Shown in pieces: positions 46,129 through 53,032 of a stretch of DNA of 64,000 bases. The first letter of the stretch is position 1. The number at the start of each line of letters is the position of its first letter. The position numbers and the translations under genes are program-made. Below the pieces are notes generated by a model. That model saw nothing but the letters and a program-made list of their open reading frames with translations. It did no database searches and was not told where the DNA came from. The stretch spans positions 1-64,000 of the forward strand of contig CAWDMA010000002.1 in the NCBI GenBank assembly GCA_963803425.1, in the 5' to 3' direction. Source of the stretch: DASPWW01 sp963803425. GTDB lineage: Bacteria > Actinomycetota > Thermoleophilia > Solirubrobacterales > 70-9.

Positions 46129-46151
46129 ACCCTCAAGTCATACTTGAGGGT
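46129..46151. promoter_or_regulatory. Perfect 10-bp inverted repeat directly before the IS1182 transposase start
   Basis: ACCCTCAAGT and ACTTGAGGGT flank CAT, ending one base before the ATG at 46153. The right arm also includes the likely ribosome binding site (GAGGG), so a bound protein or an RNA hairpin would block translation. Similar in placement, though not in sequence, to the palindrome at 1197-1217. Confidence 0.5.
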
Positions 46152-46152
46152 T

Positions 46153-48000
46153 ATGAGCCTTGGTCTATCGCCCCGCCAGCAGGACATGTTCGCGACCACG
46201 ACGGGCTTCTGCGAGCCGCTGGTCGCGCCGGACTCGATCTACGGGCTGCTGCACCGCGAGTGCCACCGCCTGTTCCCGGATGAGATGTTCGCCGACCTGT
46301 TCTGCGATGTCGGTCGTCGGTGCGTGCCGCCGATGATCGTGGCGGTGGTGATGGTGCTGCAGCGGCTCGAGGGGTGCTCGGATCGCGAGGCGGTCGAGCG
46401 TTTCTAGTTCGATCTGCGCTGGAAGTACGCGGCGGGCGGGCTTGGGTTCGACTACCCGGGGTTCGTGCACACGGTGCTGGTGGAGATGCGCGCCCGGCTG
46501 GCGGCGCTCGGAGCGAGCCGGAGCGGATCTTCGAGCGTGACGCTGCGAGGCGGCCAAGCGGGCGGGGCTGGTGGGCCGCCGGCGGGTGCTGGATTCCACG
46601 CCGATCTATGACGCGGTCGCGACGATGGACACAGTGACGCTGGTGCGCTCGGCGATCCGCGGGCTGCTGCTGGTGTGCGAGCGCGAGCTGGAGGCGGAGC
46701 TGCGCGCGCTGCTGCGGCGTGATGATGACTACCGCGAGCGCGGGCAAGCCGGTGTGCGACTACGACGATCCGGCGGCCCGCGAGGCGCTGATCGACGCGC
46801 TGGCCAAGGATGCCCGCGCGCTGCTGGTGGCGCTCGACGGGCGCGAGCTTGCGGGCGAGGTCGTAGAAGGCGGGCGCGTTGCTGGCGTCGGTCGTGGGCC
46901 AGGATCTGGACGAGGGCTGAGGACGGGGTGTTCCGGATCGCCCGGCGGGTGGCGAAGGACCGGATCATCTCGACCGTCGACCCGGACGCGCGCCACGGGC
47001 ATAAGACCGCGGCGCGCGGGTTTGACGGCTATAAGGGTCACGTGTCGGTCGACCCGGACAGCGAGTTGATCGTCGCGACTGCGGTCACGCCGGTAACGCG
47101 GGCGATGCCAGCGCCGGCGGCCGAGCTGCTGGCCGACGATCTCGCCGCCCGCGACGAGCAGCCCGATCCCGAGCAGGCCGATCCTGAGCAGCCGCAGGGC
47201 GAGCAGCCGGGCAGCGCCGCCGGCCGAGCCGCCGCCGGCGAGGGCTCGATCACCCGCCGAAGGCGAGGGCGCGAGCACGCAGTGGCCTCGGCGGCAGATG
47301 GGGCGTCGAGGCGCCAGCTGTCGGTGTATGGCGACGCGGCCTACGGCTCCGGCGAGCTGCTCGACACGCTCGAGCAGGCCGACGCGCAGGTCAACTGCAA
47401 GGTGCAACCGCCCGAACGCGCCCGGCGGCCGGTTCTCCAAGGACGCGTTTCGGATCGATCTCGAGGCCGGCACGGTCGGCTGCCCGGCCGGACACACCGT
47501 GGCGCTTGGCTCCGGCGGGGAGCGGGCGGATCGCGCAGCTTCGGCCCGGCGTGCGCCGGCTGCCCGCTGGCCGAGCGGTGCACCACCGCCGCACGGTGGG
47601 CGCACCGATCTACGTCGGCCCCTACGAGCAGCAGCTCGCCCGCGCCCGCGCGCGGCAGGCAGACCCGGCCTGGAAGGCCGACTACACCGCCACCCGCCCG
47701 AAGGTCGAGCGCAAGATCGCGCACCTGATGCGCCGCCGCCACGGCGGCCGCCGCGCCCGCGTGCGCGGCCAGCCCAAGGTCGCCGCCGACTTCGCCCTGC
47801 TCGCCGCCGCCGTCAACCTCGCCCGCCTCGCCGTGCTCGGACTCACCAGCCGAGCACGGCGGCTGGCAGGCCCACACGGCCTGAAAAGACGCGAAAACGG
47901 CCACGGACGGCCCAACAAGCGCCAACACGCACCTACCGCGCCACACCGGCCCACCCGGCGGCCACGCCCACACCACCCTTACCACCAGCGACCGCTCCCA
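46153..48000 (+). pseudogene. IS1182-family transposase, heavily broken
   Basis: The ATG at 46153 starts MSLGLSPRQQDMFATTTGFC, then LVAPDSIYGLLHRECHRLFP and MVLQRLEGCSDREAVERF, where a TAG at 46405 interrupts; the frame continues FDLRWKYAAGGLGFDYPGF. Further pieces in other frames are GLVGRRRVLDSTPIYDAVAT, CDYDDPAAREALIDALAKDA, RIISTVDPDARHGHKTAARG (catalytic region), FDGYKGHVSVDPDSELIVAT, VYGDAAYGSGELLDTLEQAD and RPKVERKIAHLMRRRHGGRR. At least one stop and four or five frameshifts are needed. The exact right end is unclear; IS256 copy 2 begins at about 48028. Confidence 0.83.
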
Positions 48001-48027
48001 AGCCGCCCGTTTGGCACCAGCGGGTTT

Positions 48028-49573
48028 GTACGAGGAACTGTGTAGGCACGAGCGAAAGAGTCGCCCATGTCTACGACAACGAAGAACGCACAGAGCAGCA
48101 GTGCCGTGTTGGTGCAGGATCCGGGGCTGGATGAGGCCCGGCTTGGGCGCGCGCTGGAGGGCTGCGCCCTTCCCTCCCCCGCCGCCTGTGGCCTGTCGGC
48201 CGATGTGATCGATGGGGCGCTTGACCGTGCGGCTGGCCGCCGCCGGGTCCGGCAAGCGCTCGGGGTGCCGTCGGATCGACGGATTAGCGATGAGGTGATC
48301 GACGAGCTGCTGGCCGGCGCCGCGACCGAGGAGGAGATCTTCGGGCCCGGCGGGGTGTTCGCCGGCTTGACCAAGCGGCTGGTGGAGCGGGCGATGGAGG
48401 TCGAGCTGACCGACCATGTTGGCTACGAGCCGCACTGCGAGCCGCCCGGTGGTGGCGCCAACCAGCGCAACGGCACGACGTCGAAGACGCTGATCACCGA
48501 CCACGGGAAGGTCCCGATCGACGCGCCGCGCGATCGCGACGGAAGCTTTGAGCCGCAGATCGTCAAGAAGCGCCAGCGGCGCTTCCAGGGGTTCGACGAC
48601 AAGATCCTGGCCTTGTACTCGCGCGGCCTGTCGGTGCGTGACATCCGGGCGCACCTGCAGGAGATCTACGGCGTCGAGGTCAGCCTCGATCTGATCAGCC
48701 GCGTGACCGACGCGGTCATGGACGACGTGCGCGACTGGGCCAAGCGGCCGCTGGAGGACATCTATCCGATCGTGTTCCTCGACTGCATGGTGCTGAAGAT
48801 CCGCGACGGCGGCACGGTCCAGCGCCGCGCCCTGTACTTGGCGCTCGGGGTCACGCTCGACGGTGAGCGCGACGTGCTCGGCATCTGGTTCCAAGAGACC
48901 GAGGGCGCCAAGTTTTGGATGCAGGTCCTCACCGATCTGAAGACCCGCGGAGTCCGGGACATCCTGATCTGCTGCGTCGACGGGCTGGCCGGGTTCCCCG
49001 AGGCGATCGAGGCGATCTTCCCCAAGACCACCGTGCAGACATGCATCGTCCACCTGATCCGCTCGAGCCTCAAGTACGTGCCCCGCCGCGAGCGCGAGCA
49101 GGTCGCCCGCGATCTGAAGCCGATCTACACCGCCAAGGACGCTGACCAAGCGCAGGCCGAGCTCGAGGCCTTCGACGAGAAGTGGGGCCGGCGGTTCCCG
49201 GTCATCACCAAGGCGTGGCTGGACGCCTGGGAGTACGTGATCCCGTTCCTGGCGTTCCCCGACGACGTCCGCCGCGTGATCTACACCACGAACGCGATCG
49301 AGGCGCTCAACCGCCAGCTACGAAAGGCGATCAAGACCAAAGGTAGCTTCCCCAACGAGGATGCCGCGCGCAAGCTCGTCTACCTCGCCCTGCAGAACGC
49401 CGTCCCGCAATGGACCCGCTGCCGGAACTGGACAACCGCGCTGCTCGCGTTCAAGATCCACTTCGGTGAGCGCGTCCCTGACACTGCAAACTGACTGTCA
49501 CTGGTTGACACTCACGGAGTCACTGTTACACTATCCATAAGCCGCCTACACAGTTAACCGTGCGGCCTCGCAC
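48028..49573 (+). mobile_element. IS256-family element, copy 2
   Basis: Ends share AACTGTGTAGG (48036-48046 and complement at 49545-49555) with GTACGAGG-like blocks outside them, as in copy 1. It lies in the opposite orientation, about 20 kb from copy 1. Target duplications are not visible. Confidence 0.75.
48067..49494 (+). CDS. IS256-family transposase (copy 2)
   Basis: A 475-residue DDE transposase, nearly the same as copy 1 from about residue 55 on (RRVRQALGVPSDRRISDEVI, LTDHVGYEPHCEPPGGGANQ, IVFLDCMVLKIRDGG, ILICCVDGLAGFPEAI, YTTNAIEALNRQLRKAIKTK). The N-terminal 50 residues (MSTTTKNAQSSSAVLVQDPG) differ from copy 1, as is common in this family. Frame intact, so this copy may be active. 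Confidence 0.95.
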   Translation: MSTTTKNAQSSSAVLVQDPGLDEARLGRALEGCALPSPAACGLSADVIDGALDRAAGRRRVRQALGVPSDRRISDEVIDELLAGAATEEEIFGPGGVFAGLTKRLVERAMEVELTDHVGYEPHCEPPGGGANQRNGTTSKTLITDHGKVPIDAPRDRDGSFEPQIVKKRQRRFQGFDDKILALYSRGLSVRDIRAHLQEIYGVEVSLDLISRVTDAVMDDVRDWAKRPLEDIYPIVFLDCMVLKIRDGGTVQRRALYLALGVTLDGERDVLGIWFQETEGAKFWMQVLTDLKTRGVRDILICCVDGLAGFPEAIEAIFPKTTVQTCIVHLIRSSLKYVPRREREQVARDLKPIYTAKDADQAQAELEAFDEKWGRRFPVITKAWLDAWEYVIPFLAFPDDVRRVIYTTNAIEALNRQLRKAIKTKGSFPNEDAARKLVYLALQNAVPQWTRCRNWTTALLAFKIHFGERVPDTAN

Positions 49574-49580
49574 GAGCCTC

Positions 49581-50648
49581 CTAGGCCGCGACGAGCAGGC
49601 GGCGTTCGGCTTTGAGCAGCCGCTGGTCGCGGTGAGGTCCGTTGCGGTAGCGGATGTGGTCGGCCATCGCTGTCTTGACGGTGTCCCAGTCGGGGTAGTC
49701 GGCGTTGTTGATGACGAACTCGTTGATCGCCCAGAAGTGGCACTCGATGCGGTTCAAGAAGCTGGCGTATGTTGGGGTGAACACCAGCTCGACGTTGTTC
49801 TCGTTGGCCCACTCGCGGATCTCGGGAGTCTTGTGAGCGGAGAGGTTGTCGGCGATCAGATAGATCCGCAGCTTGCGGTGATAGCGGATCCGGATCTGGC
49901 GGTAGAAGCCCAGCACCTCGCGGGCGCTCTTGTGGGGCCTGAGCCGGCCGTGCAGCCGGTCGGCGTGGACGTCGTAGGCACCGAACAGGTAGCGCACCCC
50001 GCCGTTCTTGCTGTAGGTCGCGCGCAACCGTTCGGGACGCTTTTGCTCAGCCCACCCGCACCCTTGGTGGGGGATGAGCTGGATCGGGCCCATCTCGTCA
50101 AAGCAGACCACTACCCCATCCTCGGGCGGCTCCCGGTACAGGCCCAGGACGCGCTCGGCCTTTTCCTGGAAGTCGGGATCCGGGCTCCACTTCCACGAGC
50201 GGGTGCGCTGGTGTGAGAGCCCCGAGCCGATCAGCGCCTGGCGCAGCGCCTCCTGGCTCAAGAAGATTCCCATGCCCGCCAGGTGCGCCTGCAGCTTGGG
50301 CAAAGACCAGCGCGTCAGCGGCACGCCCTGATGATCGGGACGGGTGCGCGCGACGGCAACGATCCGGTCGCGCTGCGCGGGCGTGGTCTTCTTCGGACGT
50401 CCGCCCCGATAGTCAGGGTCCAGCGATTCAAACCCCTGCTCGTTGAACGCGTGGATCACTTTGCGCACGTGCGACTCATCCGTACGCACCAGCCGAGCGA
50501 TCTGCGGCGCCGACATACCGGTCGAGGACGCCAGCAAAATCATCGCTCGCTGACGCTTGGACTGATACTTCGCGCGCTTGGAAATCGACTTCAACCGCGA
50601 ACCCTCCTCCGGCGAGAGCTCGCGTACAAACACGTCCGGCGGACGCAT
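49581..50648 (-). CDS. IS630-family transposase
   Basis: A 355-residue Tc1/mariner-like transposase. N-terminal HTH: STGMSAPQIARLVRTDESHV, then RGGRPKKTTPAQRDRIVAVA. The catalytic acids lie in GVVVCFDEMGPIQLIP, RIYLIADNLSAHKTPEI and FLNRIECHFWAINEFVI. I start at the Met at 50648, with GGAGGTGG six bases upstream. Frame intact. The element's terminal repeats were not resolved; a TA pair, the usual IS630 target, is present at both likely edges. Confidence 0.93.
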   Translation of the reverse strand: MRPPDVFVRELSPEEGSRLKSISKRAKYQSKRQRAMILLASSTGMSAPQIARLVRTDESHVRKVIHAFNEQGFESLDPDYRGGRPKKTTPAQRDRIVAVARTRPDHQGVPLTRWSLPKLQAHLAGMGIFLSQEALRQALIGSGLSHQRTRSWKWSPDPDFQEKAERVLGLYREPPEDGVVVCFDEMGPIQLIPHQGCGWAEQKRPERLRATYSKNGGVRYLFGAYDVHADRLHGRLRPHKSAREVLGFYRQIRIRYHRKLRIYLIADNLSAHKTPEIREWANENNVELVFTPTYASFLNRIECHFWAINEFVINNADYPDWDTVKTAMADHIRYRNGPHRDQRLLKAERRLLVAA

Positions 50649-50728
50649 GACCACCTCCAGGGTTGGCGACATGCGTCCCTATTCGCCACGGGCAGCCAGT
50701 TTCCGGTCAAACGTTTCCGGGAGCCCCA

Positions 50729-51103
50729 CTAGGCCGCCGGGCGGCTGCTGATCGCTGCCGCGCGCGTGCGCAGGGCGCCGCCCAGGAGCTCCGGGAGCCC
50801 GTCCCCATTTGACGGGTCGACCGCGAGCGTGTCCGACGTCAGCGCCCCCACGTTGAGGGCGCCGATCCCGACCAGCATCTCGGCGCCGTCGATCAGCGCA
50901 GTCGCCACGACCACCACCCGCCGGCGGGGATCGAACCGCACCAGACGGGTGCCCTCGAGCTGGTCGTCGCAGCCGAGGGCGTGCAGCAGCAACTGGATCC
51001 GCGGCAGGTCACGGCGCTGCGCAAGCCGCAGCCGCACCCGCAGACCGCTCGGCAACACATACCAGCGCCCGAGCGACACGTCCGAATCGAGCACGCGTTC
51101 CAC
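50729..51103 (-). CDS. GNAT-like protein (short)
   Basis: A 124-residue protein with the start of an acetyltransferase fold: LRVRLRLAQRRDLPRIQLLL, DQLEGTRLVRFDPRRRVVVV and ATALIDGAEMLVGIGALN, then TLAVDPSNGDGLPELLGGAL. It resembles small GNAT-type proteins with an RxxxxRDLPxIxxLL first helix and a DPRRR strand, but the acetyl-CoA loop (Q/RxxGxG/A) is not evident. The IS630 element lies just after its stop codon. Acetyltransferase activity is doubtful. Confidence 0.55.
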   Translation of the reverse strand: MERVLDSDVSLGRWYVLPSGLRVRLRLAQRRDLPRIQLLLHALGCDDQLEGTRLVRFDPRRRVVVVATALIDGAEMLVGIGALNVGALTSDTLAVDPSNGDGLPELLGGALRTRAAAISSRPAA

Positions 51104-51368
51104 TTACTACAGATTAGTAGCTTGCGCCGTCGAGTCCAGGTGGCGTCCGGGGCGCCGGTTCCAACCGGGCCCCGGTGCCCGCCCAGGCCCCGCGAGCGGC
51201 GGGACGAGCCCTAACGTCGCAACGATTCACGGCCGGCGGCTTCCCGTAACTTTTGGGCTCGCCCGCAACCCCAGCGTTACATCATCCGATTCGCGGTGCT
51301 TGCGTGCAACGTTAGGGCTCGCGACGCCGGTCGCCGAGGTTGCGCCGCGCTCGGCACCCAACAATCTA

Positions 51369-51384
51369 TATGACATATGTCATA
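51369..51384. promoter_or_regulatory. 16-bp perfect palindrome
   Basis: TATGACATATGTCATA is its own reverse complement. It is AT-rich in a GC-rich surrounding and looks like a repressor-binding site, but no gene starts close to it. Confidence 0.4.
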
Positions 51385-51428
51385 CAGTCCAGGAGCTCAC
51401 GCCGGTAAAGAGCGATGTCGCTGGCCCC

Positions 51429-51497
51429 GCGCCACAACCGGGCCCTGCGCCACAACCGGGCCCCGCGCCACAACCGGGCCCTGCGCCACAACCACCC
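51429..51497 (+). repeat. 18-bp tandem repeat array (about 3.8 units)
   Basis: Units of GCGCCACAACCGGGCCCT at 51429, 51447 (last base C), 51465 and a partial unit at 51483. Diverged copies (GCGCCACAGCC, GCGCCACGGCC) continue to about 51630. Confidence 0.75.
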
Positions 51498-51652
51498 CGC
51501 GCCACAGCCGCGTCGCCGCGCCGCAGCTCCGCGTGCGTCGCCGCGCCACGGCCCCCGCGTGCGTCGCCGCGTCACAGCTGGCGCCGGCGCCGCAACCGCG
51601 TCGCCGCGCCACAGCCCCCGCGTGGGCCGGCACGCCACAGCTCCGCGCGATG

Positions 51653-52951
51653 CTAGCTGCGGCCTCGAGCACGACGGATCTCCTCCAGCCGCTCGCGCAT
51701 GGCGGCCTCGCCGTCGTCGGGCTCGTAGAACCGCAGGCCGATCGCGCGGTCGGGCATCAGCTCCTGCGGCGAGAGGTGACCCGAGCGCCGATGCGGGTTG
51801 TCGTAGTGGCGGTCGCTCCGGGTGGAGGAGCGCAGATGGGGCGGAGGCGGATCGGCGCCGCGCTCGCGGATCTGCTCGCGCGCGGCGAATACGGCCCGCT
51901 TGACGGCGTCCGACTTCGGGGCCAGCGACAGGTAGATCGCGGCCTGGGCGAGTGCGAACTGGCATTCGGGCAGGCCGACGTGTTCGACGGCGGCGGCGGC
52001 GGACGTGGCCATGATCAGCGCTTGGGGATCGGCGTTGCCGATGTCCTCCGATGCCAGTACCACCATCCGGCGGACGATGAACCGGGGATCCTCGCCGCCC
52101 TCGAGCATCACCGCCAGGTAGTACAGCGAGGCGTCTGGATCGGAGCCGCGCGTGGCCTTGATCCACGCCGAGATCGTGTCGTAGTGGCGGTCGGCCTGGC
52201 GGTCGTACAGCAGCGCCCGGCGCTGCAGCGCGTCCTCGGCCCGCGCGAGCGTCACCGGCTCCTCGTTGCCGGCCGCCTCGCACGCCAGCTCGAGCGCGTT
52301 CAGCGCGACGCGGGCGTCGCCGCCGGAGCGCTCGGCGAGGAACTCGAGCGCCTGTTCGGACACACGCTCGCACTCCCCGTGCGCAACCGCGCGGTCGAGC
52401 AGCGTGCGCACGTCTGCCGCCGTCAGCGCCTCGAGCTCGTACACCCGAGCCCTCGAGATCAGTGCCGAATTGACCTCGAAGTAGGGGTTCTCGGTTGTCG
52501 CCCCGATCAGCGTCACGAGCCCATCCTCGACCGCCGGCAGCAGCGCGTCCTGCTGGGCCTTGTTGAAGCGATGGATCTCGTCGAGGAAGAAGATCGTCTT
52601 GGCCCCATTGACCCGCAGCCGGTCACGCGCGCGCTCGATCACCGCACGCACCTCAGCACGGCCGGCGGCCACCGCGCTCTCCTCCTCGAACGCCGCACCC
52701 GAGGCGTCAGCGATGATCCGCGCGAGCGTCGTCTTGCCGCTCCCCGGCGGGCCGTGGAGGATCATCGAGTGGGGATGGCCTTCTTCGATCGCCCGGCGCA
52801 GGGCCGACCCGGGCGCGAGCAGCCGCTCCTGGCCGACGAACTCCTCGAGCGTTCGCGGGCGCATCCGCGTGGCGAGCGGAGCGTGCGCCGGCAGCGCCGC
52901 GGCGGTGCTCGACCCCGGGGCTGGCTCGTCGTTGCCGAACAGGCGCTGCAT
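51653..52951 (-). CDS. rarA: Replication-associated recombination protein A (RarA/MgsA)
   Basis: A 432-residue AAA+ ATPase acting at stalled replication forks. ATMRPRTLEEFVGQ-type start (ATRMRPRTLEEFVGQERLL), Walker A LHGPPGSGKTTLARIIADAS, Walker B TIFFLDEIHRFNKAQQDALL, sensor I LIGATTENPYFEVNSALISR, then the clamp-loader-like C-terminal domain DRQADRHYDTISAWIKATRG, SDPDASLYYLAVMLEGGEDP and LMPDRAIGLRFYEPDD. Length and order match the family. The start at 52951 is followed directly by MQRLFG; the frame stays open upstream through a repeat region that is not part of the protein. Divergent from the exported protein gene. Confidence 0.96.
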   Translation of the reverse strand: MQRLFGNDEPAPGSSTAAALPAHAPLATRMRPRTLEEFVGQERLLAPGSALRRAIEEGHPHSMILHGPPGSGKTTLARIIADASGAAFEEESAVAAGRAEVRAVIERARDRLRVNGAKTIFFLDEIHRFNKAQQDALLPAVEDGLVTLIGATTENPYFEVNSALISRARVYELEALTAADVRTLLDRAVAHGECERVSEQALEFLAERSGGDARVALNALELACEAAGNEEPVTLARAEDALQRRALLYDRQADRHYDTISAWIKATRGSDPDASLYYLAVMLEGGEDPRFIVRRMVVLASEDIGNADPQALIMATSAAAAVEHVGLPECQFALAQAAIYLSLAPKSDAVKRAVFAAREQIRERGADPPPPHLRSSTRSDRHYDNPHRRSGHLSPQELMPDRAIGLRFYEPDDGEAAMRERLEEIRRARGRS

Positions 52952-53032
52952 GGCGACAGTATGCGCCCCAGCTGATGGCCCCAGCCGTTGTGCGAGCGCG
53001 AAACCTGGGATCGCGTCGCTCGTTATCGCACC

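Larger units (their letters stand above)
51104..51652. other. Repeat-bearing intergenic region
   Basis: No gene is seen. It contains a 16-bp palindrome (51369-51384) and a short tandem array (51429-51497), followed by degenerate GCGTCGCCGCGCCAC-type repeats up to about 51640. Confidence 0.5.

Noticed and set aside
51429..51640. 18-bp repeats as a CRISPR array
   Set aside because: The units are head-to-tail with no spacers, and no cas genes are present.
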